Shown piece by piece: positions 1 to 5,139 of a stretch of 5,139 nt of DNA. The DNA is from Clostridia bacterium (GTDB lineage: Bacteria; Bacillota_A; Clostridia; Christensenellales; Aristaeellaceae). Made by a program: the position numbers and the translations under genes. How positions within the stretch are numbered: position 1 is the stretch's first letter; each line of letters opens with the position of its first letter. The notes beneath the pieces were generated by a model. That model saw only the letters and a program-made list of their open reading frames with translations. It was not told where the DNA came from and searched no databases. The DNA is taken from NCBI GenBank assembly GCA_017481185.1, contig JAFUPO010000222.1, forward strand, positions 1-5,139, read 5' to 3'.

Positions 1-60
1 GAGCGACTCATTGCCGCCCTGGAGGCAAACAAAGCCCCCATGACGCTGCCGCCCATGTAA
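1..60 (+). CDS. 3' end of an unidentified upstream gene (partial)
   Basis: Frame 1 is open from the left edge to a TAA at 58-60 and gives 19 residues, ERLIAALEANKAPMTLPPM. The first part looks like an amphipathic helix and the end is a short proline/methionine tail. The stop lies 18 bases before the next ATG, on the same strand and with a ribosome binding site between them, so this is probably the tail of the preceding gene in an operon with the WG-repeat gene. Too little is visible to assign a family, and chance open reading over 60 bases cannot be excluded; the tight spacing is the main argument for a real gene. Confidence 0.55.
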   Translation, partial: ERLIAALEANKAPMTLPPM

Positions 61-66
61 CAAGAG

Positions 67-71
67 AGGAG
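67..71 (+). promoter_or_regulatory. Ribosome binding site of the WG-repeat gene
   Basis: AGGAG lies in a purine-rich run (GAGAGGAGAG, 64-73), seven bases before the ATG at 79. This fixes the start of the WG-repeat protein. It lies in the short gap after the upstream stop codon, which suggests co-transcription; no separate promoter was recognised in front of it. Confidence 0.8.
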
Positions 72-78
72 AGCGCCC

Positions 79-2793
79 ATGTTTACCCGTTTATATGAGC
101 TGCCCAGAGATCAATATCTGCCCGGGTGCCCGGTGCTGATTAAGGCCGGGGCCCTGCTGCGCTACGAGGCTCAGGGGCGGCTGCTGGCTCAAATGAAGCT
201 GGCTTCCCTCAGCGAAAAGCCCATCGCCGCCCTGGTGGTGGAGCTTGCGCTTAAGGATGTGCTGGGCCAGGTAATGGGGGTCAAGGAGTTCCAGTATCTG
301 GATCTTGCCATTCAGCCCTACCAGACCTTTGGGGATCAAACGCCCCTTTATCTTGACAGCAGCGAAATTCGCTCCTATGACGCTTTTATCAAGGCGGTGG
401 TTTTTGCCGATGGGAGCCAGTGGCACAACCTGGAAAATACTCAGGCCGCGCCCCTGCCCTCCCCGGTTTGCCTTGGGCTGTCTCCCCGGAACCTTGAAAG
501 GTATCGGCAGGAGATGAATTGCCAGGCCCTGGCCTATGCGCCCCAGAGCTTTGGCGGCCTGTGGCAGTGCGGCTGCGGGGAATGGAATCTTCAGGCCGAT
601 GAGCGCTGCCACGGATGCAGCTGCTCCCTGGCGGCCCAGAGGCAGCTAGCCCAGGAGGACGTGATAGCCCAGCATATTCAGGCGGCGGAAGCCCGCCTGG
701 AGGCGCAGGCGCAAATGGAGGCTGCCGCCCAGGCTCAAAGGGCCCAGACCCGAAAAGCCCGGGCAGCAAAGCGGAACAAGCTGCTTTTCATTCTGCTGCC
801 GGTCCTTCTCGCCGCTATTGCCTTGGGCGTGGCGCTCAACACGGTCATCATCCCCGGCAATCATTACAGAGCAGGCCAGGCAGCCCTGCTTGAAGGACAA
901 TACGAAGCGGCCATCCAGGCCTTCAGCCAGGCGGGGAATTATCAGGATGCCCGGGAGCAAATGAAAAGCGCCTATAGCGCCCTGGGGGATGAACGGGCTG
1001 CCCAATGGGATTACGCCGGGGCGGAAAACGCCTATCGAGCAGCCGGCAAATACGATCTGGCACAGACCTACGACCTCTTCGCAGAGGCTGCCCAGGCAGC
1101 CAATGTAGAGGTTTCCTCCAGCGGCGAAGCGATCTTCATCGATCCCAAGGGCCAGGAGATCTGGCGTACTTCGCTGGCCCCCTCCAAGGCCGCTGAACCC
1201 CACTATTACACCGCCTACGGGGAGCCTCGCTATCTGGAAGGCGCACTGGAAATCAAGCACGGCAGCCGCTACACCATTACCGGCGCTGACCGGGTGCTGG
1301 ATGCCAACGGCCAGGTGCTCTCAGACCTAAGCGGCTACGATACCTGCGTGGAGATGGCCCTCCTTGAGGACGGCAGCAAGGCGTTTACGGCCATCTGGCT
1401 GCACAAGGATGGCGCCTACGGCCTGGCGGATGAAAACGGCCAGGTGCTTTCAGAACCCCAGTGGTTCTATCTGCGACGCACCGCCTATGGCAGCGATACG
1501 CCCTATTTTTCCGGCGGCATGGCAGCGGTGAGGGCTGCAAACGGCCTTTACGGCTACATCAACACCGCCGGTGAAATGACCATTGCGCCCCAGTATGAGG
1601 TGGCCCACGATTTTTCCTGCGATGTGGCGCTGGTACGCCTGCCCTCGGCCAATGCCATGGTCAATGGTCTGTATACCACCGTGGAAGGCAGCTGGCAGGT
1701 GATTGACGCTCAGGGAAATCTGCTTTTAACTGCCCAGGGCTGGCGGCCCGACGACTATGCCGAGACCTTTGAAGGCGGCTGGCTGCTGGTGGAGTTCAGC
1801 GATGAAACCAAGGGCTATATTAACCCCCAGGGCCAGCGCTTTATGAACAGAAGCTGGTATGACGCCGATGAGGTGCAGCATGGCTACGCCATCGCCAAGC
1901 CCAGTATGTCCTACATTGAGATTCTGGATATGGAAAAGGGGCAGGTGTTGGGCCAGGTCACCCATTCTTTTTCCTATTCCTTTAATGCGCAAAGAGGCAT
2001 ACTGCTGCTTAACAACTACTACAAAAAGAACGGCGAACCCCATTACACCTATACCCTGGTAAACCTGTCGGGGCAGGCGCTATTGAGCCGGGTGCCGGAG
2101 TACAGAAGCAAAAGCTCAACGTATGGCACCGCTCCGTTTTACTGGATTGATGATCAATACCTTTTGCAGTATGACTCCCGTGAAACCAAGGGCCTGTACA
2201 AGCTTACCGGCCCCCGGGAGCGCCGCAGCCTGGCCCTCATCGCCCAGGTGCAGTGGGATTATTTAAACGGCTCCGCCAGCTACTATGGGGTAAAGAACCC
2301 CAATGCCACCCAGGGCGTGATCTCCGTGGGTAAGAAAAATTCATACGGCTTCATCGATGTAAACGGCCAATTGATCAGCGATGTTGCCTGGCAGGAGGTC
2401 AAAGAGTTTGGCCCCGAGGGGGTGGGCTTTGTCAAATCTCAGCAGGGGCTTTGGGGCATGATTGACCCCCAGGGGCAGATGCTTGTATCCCCCGTATGGA
2501 CGCAAATCGGCAACTTTGGCAACGGGCTGCTGCCGGTAGAAAAAGACGGCAAATGGGGCTATGTGACCCCCGACGGGCAGATGGCGCTGGCTTACCAATA
2601 CGATTCTGCCTCCGATTTCATTCAGGGCCGAGCCGTGGTATCCACCGCCCAGGGGGCGCAGGTCATTGATCCCCGGGGAAAGGTGCTCCTTCAGGGCTAC
2701 GACTTGATTAAGCCCCTGATGAGCCACGGCTTTGCAGTGAAGCAACAAGGCCTTTGGCAGCTGCTGGACGCTAACTACCAGCGAATTTACTAA
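79..2793 (+). CDS. Membrane-anchored zinc-ribbon / TPR-like / WG-repeat protein
   Basis: The protein has 904 residues and its cellular role is unknown. Residues 1 to about 150 look like a beta-rich domain of clostridial type, with a segment YLDLAIQPYQTFGDQTPLYL and then VVFADGSQW. A zinc ribbon follows, with C164-x-C166-G and C177-x2-C180 (plus C182). Residues about 183-234 are Ala/Gln/Arg-rich and probably helical, ending in a basic cluster (RKARAAKRNK). One hydrophobic span at about 235-258 follows; by the positive-inside rule the N-terminus would be cytoplasmic and the C-terminus outside. Residues about 262-341 hold TPR-like helices of the GQYEAAIQAF...YQDA kind. From about 343 to the end runs a WG-repeat array (PF14903-like): clear units begin near Y447, Y491, K578, Y756, W792, W826 and W893, and several others are worn down. 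WG repeats are usually taken as beta-rich binding modules; the ligand here is not evident. The start is supported by the AGGAG at 67-71. The family assignment of the repeats is firm, the topology is inferred. Confidence 0.9.
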   Translation: MFTRLYELPRDQYLPGCPVLIKAGALLRYEAQGRLLAQMKLASLSEKPIAALVVELALKDVLGQVMGVKEFQYLDLAIQPYQTFGDQTPLYLDSSEIRSYDAFIKAVVFADGSQWHNLENTQAAPLPSPVCLGLSPRNLERYRQEMNCQALAYAPQSFGGLWQCGCGEWNLQADERCHGCSCSLAAQRQLAQEDVIAQHIQAAEARLEAQAQMEAAAQAQRAQTRKARAAKRNKLLFILLPVLLAAIALGVALNTVIIPGNHYRAGQAALLEGQYEAAIQAFSQAGNYQDAREQMKSAYSALGDERAAQWDYAGAENAYRAAGKYDLAQTYDLFAEAAQAANVEVSSSGEAIFIDPKGQEIWRTSLAPSKAAEPHYYTAYGEPRYLEGALEIKHGSRYTITGADRVLDANGQVLSDLSGYDTCVEMALLEDGSKAFTAIWLHKDGAYGLADENGQVLSEPQWFYLRRTAYGSDTPYFSGGMAAVRAANGLYGYINTAGEMTIAPQYEVAHDFSCDVALVRLPSANAMVNGLYTTVEGSWQVIDAQGNLLLTAQGWRPDDYAETFEGGWLLVEFSDETKGYINPQGQRFMNRSWYDADEVQHGYAIAKPSMSYIEILDMEKGQVLGQVTHSFSYSFNAQRGILLLNNYYKKNGEPHYTYTLVNLSGQALLSRVPEYRSKSSTYGTAPFYWIDDQYLLQYDSRETKGLYKLTGPRERRSLALIAQVQWDYLNGSASYYGVKNPNATQGVISVGKKNSYGFIDVNGQLISDVAWQEVKEFGPEGVGFVKSQQGLWGMIDPQGQMLVSPVWTQIGNFGNGLLPVEKDGKWGYVTPDGQMALAYQYDSASDFIQGRAVVSTAQGAQVIDPRGKVLLQGYDLIKPLMSHGFAVKQQGLWQLLDANYQRIY

Positions 2794-2803
2794 ACAAAAG
2801 CGA

Positions 2804-2840
2804 GCCGCCCTGCTTTCTTACGAAAGCAGAGCGGCCTTTT
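2804..2840 (+). terminator. Intrinsic terminator between convergent genes
   Basis: An inverted repeat starts 11 bases after the WG-gene stop. GCCGC (2804-2808) pairs with GCGGC (2831-2835), then one C/A mismatch, then CTGCTTTC (2810-2817) pairs with GAAAGCAG (2822-2829) around a TTAC loop. It is followed by CTTTT (2836-2840), a classic rho-independent terminator for the plus strand. Read from the minus strand the same stem is followed by TCGC and then TTTTGTTT, so it may also end the sigG transcript, although the T-run is displaced by four bases. The two stop codons are only 57 bases apart, so one shared structure is plausible. Confidence 0.88.
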
Positions 2841-2850
2841 ATGCAGGCGA

Positions 2851-3639
2851 TCACATGGGCTGCTCCTGCACGTGCTTGCGCATATGGAGCAGCGCATTTT
2901 TCTCCAGCCGGGAAACCTGGGCCTGGGAGATGCCAATCTCATTGGCTACCTCCATCTGGGTGCGGCCTTCAAAAAACCTGAGGCGCAGAATTTTCTTTTC
3001 ACGCTCGTTCAAGCGGTGCAGGGCCTCCTTGATGGCCAACTCCTGGAGCCAGCTTTCATCCTGGGCCTTTTCATCCTTCACCTGATCCATGATGTAAATG
3101 GCGTCGCCGCCGTCGTTGTACACCGGCTCAAAGAGGGAAACCGGATCCTGAATGGCCTCCAGGGCAAAGACCACGTCCTCCCGTTTCAGGTGCATTTCCT
3201 CAGCCAGTTCGGTCACGGTGGGCTCGCGGCCCCATTGGCTCTGAAGCCGGTCTCGGGCCTGGAGGGCCTTATAGGCCGTATCCCGGAGGCTTCGGCTGAC
3301 CCGGATGGGGTTATTATCCCGAAGGTAGCGGCGGATTTCCCCAATGATCATGGGCACCGCATAGGTGGAAAAGCGCACATTCTGGCTCACGTCAAAATTA
3401 TCCAGGGCCTTGATAAGACCAATGCAGCCCACCTGAAACAGGTCATCCACGTTCTCGCCCCGGTTGTTGAAGCGCTGAATCACGCTGAGCACCAGGCGCA
3501 GATTGCCCCGAATAAATTCCTCCCGGGCAGCCTGGTCGCCCCCATGAACCAGGGGAAACAGCTGCCGCATTCTGTCGTTGGTGATTACCGGCAGGGAGGA
3601 GGTATCCACCCCGCAGATTTCCACTTTGCCTGTTGCCAT
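2851..3639 (-). CDS. sigG: RNA polymerase sigma-G, late forespore sigma factor
   Basis: This is a 262-residue sigma-70 family factor, against 260 in B. subtilis, that directs late forespore transcription after engulfment. The N-terminus carries the sigma-G signature KVEICGVDTS (residues 5-14). Region 2 covers about 34-108, with NLRLVLSVIQRFNNRGE, VDDLFQVGCIGLIKALDNFD (64-83) and FSTYAVPMIIGEIRRYLRD (90-108). Region 3 contains NPIRVSRSLRDTAYKAL and DPVSLFEPVYNDGGD. The region 4 helix-turn-helix is TQMEVANEIGISQAQVSRLE (227-246). The ATG at 3639 was chosen because GGAGGG (3652-3647) sits seven bases upstream; an in-frame GTG at 3654 would overlap that site. It follows sigE by 71 bases and has its own forespore-type promoter plus a possible hairpin over its ribosome binding site. 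The position matching Asn45 of B. subtilis SigG is Arg44 here. The identity is secure. Confidence 0.98.
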   Translation of the reverse strand: MATGKVEICGVDTSSLPVITNDRMRQLFPLVHGGDQAAREEFIRGNLRLVLSVIQRFNNRGENVDDLFQVGCIGLIKALDNFDVSQNVRFSTYAVPMIIGEIRRYLRDNNPIRVSRSLRDTAYKALQARDRLQSQWGREPTVTELAEEMHLKREDVVFALEAIQDPVSLFEPVYNDGGDAIYIMDQVKDEKAQDESWLQELAIKEALHRLNEREKKILRLRFFEGRTQMEVANEIGISQAQVSRLEKNALLHMRKHVQEQPM

Positions 3640-3642
3640 GTT

Positions 3643-3670
3643 GCATCCCTCCACGATTCCGGATGGATGC
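3643..3670 (-). promoter_or_regulatory. Hairpin covering the sigG ribosome binding site
   Basis: On the minus strand GCATCCATCC (3670-3661) faces GGAGGGATGC (3652-3643) across an eight-base loop. The pairing is six base pairs, one A/G mismatch and three more base pairs. The Shine-Dalgarno GGAGGG (3652-3647) lies wholly in the 3' arm, and the ATG at 3639 follows three bases after the stem. The 5' arm begins at the last base of the -10 element, so only RNA read through from sigE would contain it in full; RNA started at the local promoter should begin near 3664-3662. The pairing is seen directly; the role as a block on translation of read-through RNA is inferred by analogy with B. subtilis sigG. 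Confidence 0.7.
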
Positions 3671-3699
3671 AGTATGGCCCGGCTTCACCCCCCGTATAC
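3670..3699 (-). promoter_or_regulatory. Forespore (sigma-F/sigma-G type) promoter of sigG
   Basis: The minus strand has GTATA at 3699-3695, an 18-base spacer, and CATACTG at 3676-3670. This fits the B. subtilis sigma-G consensus as remembered (GHATR, 18, CATNHTA) except for the last base. It also fits sigma-F (GYWTA, then GGNRANAHTR) with one mismatch in GGCCATACTG and a spacer one base short. Transcription would start around 3664-3662, about 25 bases before the sigG ATG. A sigma-F start followed by sigma-G autoregulation is the known scheme for this gene. No start site has been measured here. Confidence 0.72.
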
Positions 3700-3705
3700 C
3701 GGGGG
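3689..3705 (-). other. GC-rich hairpin just after the sigE stop codon
   Basis: On the minus strand CCCCCG (3705-3700) pairs with CGGGGG (3694-3689) around a GTATA loop, five bases after the sigE TAG. No T-run follows (the next bases are GTGAAGCC), so it is not a standard intrinsic terminator. It could protect the 3' end of the spoIIGA-sigE message or slow polymerase. The loop is exactly the proposed -35 element of the sigG promoter, so the inverted repeat may instead reflect promoter or operator structure. The pairing is seen; the function is open. Confidence 0.5.
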
Positions 3706-3710
3706 ACAAA

Positions 3711-4436
3711 CTAACTGGAAATACGCTTGAGTTCGACATTAAGGCGGCTGAGGATGCGCTTTTCAAGGCGGGAGATATAGCTTTGGCTGATGCCCAGCAC
3801 ATCCGCCACCTCCTTCTGCGTTTTTTCCTTGCCGCCGGTCAGGCCAAAGCGCAGGGTCATGATCTGTTTTTCCCGGGGGCTCAGGCGCTCCAGAGCCCCA
3901 TGAAGAAGCTGCTTTTCTACGCCTTCCTCGATGGAGCGGTAAACCGTGTCGCCCTCGGTGCCCAAAACGTCTGAAAGCAGAAGCTCATTGCCGTCCCAGT
4001 CGGTTTTAAGGGGTTCGTCTAAAGATACCTCCATTTTCAGCCGACTGGTACGCCGAAGAAACATGAGGATTTCGTTTTCAATGCATCGGCTGGCATAGGT
4101 CGCTAGCTTGATCTTCTTGGCCGGGTCGAAGGTGTTTACCGCCTTGATGAGCCCGATGGTGCCAATGGAGATCAAATCCTCCAGGCAGATGCCGGTGTTT
4201 TCAAACTTGCGGGCGATAAACACCACCAGGCGCAGATTGCGTTCGATCAGGGTCTGGCGCACCTGGTGGGAGCGCTGGGGCAGCTGCGCAAACAACTCGG
4301 CCTCCTCTTCCCGGCTCAGGGGCTGGGGCAGGGGGTCCGGGCCGCCGATGTAATGGATCTCAGCTTCGCCCAGGCGGCCCAGCAGCCAGGCGAGCTTTTC
4401 GCGGGCCATCACGTAGAGTTTCAGGGGTTGGGACAT
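3711..4436 (-). CDS. sigE: RNA polymerase sigma-E precursor, early mother-cell sigma factor
   Basis: This is a 241-residue sigma-70 family factor, against 239 in B. subtilis, made as inactive pro-sigma-E and activated in the mother cell by SpoIIGA. Residues 1 to about 28 are the pro-sequence ([20 protein letters not shown]), ending at the conserved E-x-x-Y-I-G-G (E26 to G32). By alignment with B. subtilis the cut would fall near H28/Y29. Region 2 includes [20 protein letters not shown] (66-85), [20 protein letters not shown] (85-104) and [20 protein letters not shown] (109-128), followed by the hallmark [19 protein letters not shown] (143-161). Region 4 has [18 protein letters not shown] and the helix-turn-helix [20 protein letters not shown] (206-225). 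The ATG at 4436 is preceded by GAGGGAGG seven bases upstream. A longer in-frame start at 4703 was rejected because it would run through the spoIIGA coding region. It lies 17 bases after the spoIIGA stop, in the usual operon. The identity is secure. Confidence 0.98.
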   Translation of the reverse strand: MSQPLKLYVMAREKLAWLLGRLGEAEIHYIGGPDPLPQPLSREEEAELFAQLPQRSHQVRQTLIERNLRLVVFIARKFENTGICLEDLISIGTIGLIKAVNTFDPAKKIKLATYASRCIENEILMFLRRTSRLKMEVSLDEPLKTDWDGNELLLSDVLGTEGDTVYRSIEEGVEKQLLHGALERLSPREKQIMTLRFGLTGGKEKTQKEVADVLGISQSYISRLEKRILSRLNVELKRISS

Positions 4437-4443
4437 AAACAGG

Positions 4444-4451
4444 CCTCCCTC
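4444..4451 (-). promoter_or_regulatory. Ribosome binding site of sigE
   Basis: GAGGGAGG on the minus strand ends seven bases before the sigE ATG at 4436 and lies in the 17-base gap after the spoIIGA TAA (4456-4454). It decides the sigE start against the much longer open frame that begins at 4703. Confidence 0.88.
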
Positions 4452-4453
4452 GG

Positions 4454-5139
4454 TTATTGGATCAAAGCGGCGGGCACCAGCGCCTGCATCCCGTCGTAGG
4501 GGGCGGGGGCCACGCCGATAAGGGCTTGGCAGGGCTGCCAAACGCCCTTTCGTTCCAAACGCATTTCTTCCGGGCGAAAAAGCAGCATCAGCCCACGCCC
4601 GGCGCAGGTGCGGATGCTCAAAAGGCGAAAGCCAGCAGGCGTTTCTTCCTCCATGGTGAGAGCTGTAAAGGGCAGAAGGGGCAAAAGGGCCTGCCGGGAG
4701 CAAACGATCACCGGTAAGCCGGTCACCGGGTCTGAAAGGAGATTGCCCGTATCCACCATGGCGCTAAGGCGCAGGGTGCTGCCCCTGAACTGAATCTCCA
4801 CCCGGCTGCACCGACTGGGCGCGGGCGCCTTAAATGTCAGGCCTGAAAGAGCCATCAGCCCGCTGCCTGCGGCCAGGGCCCACAAGGGATGAACGCCATG
4901 CTGCCACAAAAGGGTGCACAGCCCCGACAAAAGCGCCCCGGACAAAAGCACCGCTGCCCCGACGCGCACAATTCGCGGGGGCGACAGCCCCGGCCAGGCG
5001 ATCCATACCATGCAGAAGGGCAGCAAAAGAAGCCCTGGCCAGCCGCCAAATCCCGCCAGCGCGGCAATGGCTCCCAGAGCAGCGGCAGCCATCAGCCGCA
5101 GCCCTGGGCATTGGCCTGTTAGCCGGGCTGCCCCCCAGA
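4454..5139 (-). CDS. spoIIGA: Sigma-E processing peptidase SpoIIGA (5'-truncated by the window edge)
   Basis: The frame is open from the right edge (first full codon at 5137-5135) to TAA at 4456-4454 and gives 227 residues. SpoIIGA is a membrane-embedded aspartic protease of the sporulation septum that removes the pro-sequence of sigma-E in the mother cell. The first 100 or so visible residues are hydrophobic, with probable membrane spans around visible residues 13-30, 33-49, 56-76 and 80-98. The soluble domain follows, with the catalytic motif [20 protein letters not shown], where D129 (codon 4753-4751) matches Asp183 of B. subtilis. The C-terminal part has the family-typical QALIGVAP...[10 protein letters not shown]. 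By comparison with the 309-residue B. subtilis protein, roughly 50-60 N-terminal residues lie outside the window. An internal Met at codon 5092-5090 is not the start, because the frame continues upstream with membrane-like sequence. Direct linkage to sigE supports the call strongly. Confidence 0.95.
   Translation of the reverse strand, partial: WGAARLTGQCPGLRLMAAAALGAIAALAGFGGWPGLLLLPFCMVWIAWPGLSPPRIVRVGAAVLLSGALLSGLCTLLWQHGVHPLWALAAGSGLMALSGLTFKAPAPSRCSRVEIQFRGSTLRLSAMVDTGNLLSDPVTGLPVIVCSRQALLPLLPFTALTMEEETPAGFRLLSIRTCAGRGLMLLFRPEEMRLERKGVWQPCQALIGVAPAPYDGMQALVPAALIQ

Noticed and set aside
646..1260. 204-codon minus-strand open frame within the WG-repeat gene
   Set aside because: It is antisense to the membrane-span and TPR part of a clear coding region and its product has no recognisable features.
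1400..2780. Possible DNA-level tandem repeat in the WG array
   Set aside because: The repeats are recognisable only at protein level (Y/W-G, D-x-x-G); the DNA units differ strongly in sequence and spacing, so there is no recent duplication.
3640..3654. GTG at 3654 as the sigG start
   Set aside because: This GTG directly overlaps the GGAGGG that serves the ATG at 3639; the extra five residues (MEGCN) are simply the translated ribosome binding site.
2872..3714. 280-codon plus-strand open frame opposite sigG
   Set aside because: It is a mirror frame of the well-conserved sigG coding region, typical of GC-rich DNA, with no ribosome binding site or recognisable domain.
4437..4703. N-terminal extension of sigE to an in-frame start at 4703, giving 330 residues
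   Set aside because: It overlaps the end of spoIIGA in another frame, shows no sigma-factor similarity, and the ATG at 4436 has a strong ribosome binding site and gives the family length.
4830..5122. Several open frames overlapping the membrane part of spoIIGA on both strands
   Set aside because: They are low-complexity Ala/Gly/Pro/Arg-rich frames caused by GC bias; the spoIIGA frame alone gives membrane spans followed by the protease motif.

Overview
The window comes from an endospore-forming Firmicute, most likely a GC-rich member of the Clostridia. The evidence is a spoIIGA-sigE-sigG cluster with near-canonical sigma-E and sigma-G sequences, plus a zinc-ribbon/TPR/WG-repeat membrane protein of a kind common in gut Clostridia. 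The lineage call below phylum level is inference.

Layout, left to right. Bases 1-60 hold the last 19 codons of a plus-strand gene. Eighteen bases later, with its own ribosome binding site, starts a 904-residue plus-strand protein (79-2793). It has a predicted cytoplasmic N-terminal domain and CxC...CxxC zinc ribbon, a basic helical linker, one membrane span, TPR-like repeats and a long C-terminal array of WG-type repeats. A strong intrinsic terminator (2804-2840) lies in the 57-base gap between this gene and the convergent sporulation operon.

The rest of the window is on the minus strand and reads from the right edge: spoIIGA (5139-4454, 5' end missing), sigE (4436-3711) and sigG (3639-2851). 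SpoIIGA is the mother-cell-membrane aspartic protease that activates pro-sigma-E. Sigma-E runs early mother-cell transcription and sigma-G runs late forespore transcription. The pro-sequence of SigE and the catalytic DTG motif of SpoIIGA are both visible, so the protease-substrate pair looks intact apart from the missing N-terminus of SpoIIGA.

The most interesting part is the 70-base sigE-sigG gap (3640-3710). It carries a forespore-type promoter (GTATA, 18 bases, CATACTG). Overlapping its downstream end is an inverted repeat whose 3' arm contains the whole sigG ribosome binding site. A read-through transcript from spoIIGA-sigE would contain both arms and could hide the ribosome binding site. 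A transcript started at the forespore promoter would begin within the 5' arm and leave the site open. This gives a sequence-level explanation for keeping sigma-G out of the wrong cell or the wrong time. It parallels what has been described for B. subtilis sigG, in a distant and GC-rich relative. No phage, insertion sequence, CRISPR array, tRNA or rRNA was seen, and no gene-free stretch exceeds 71 bases.
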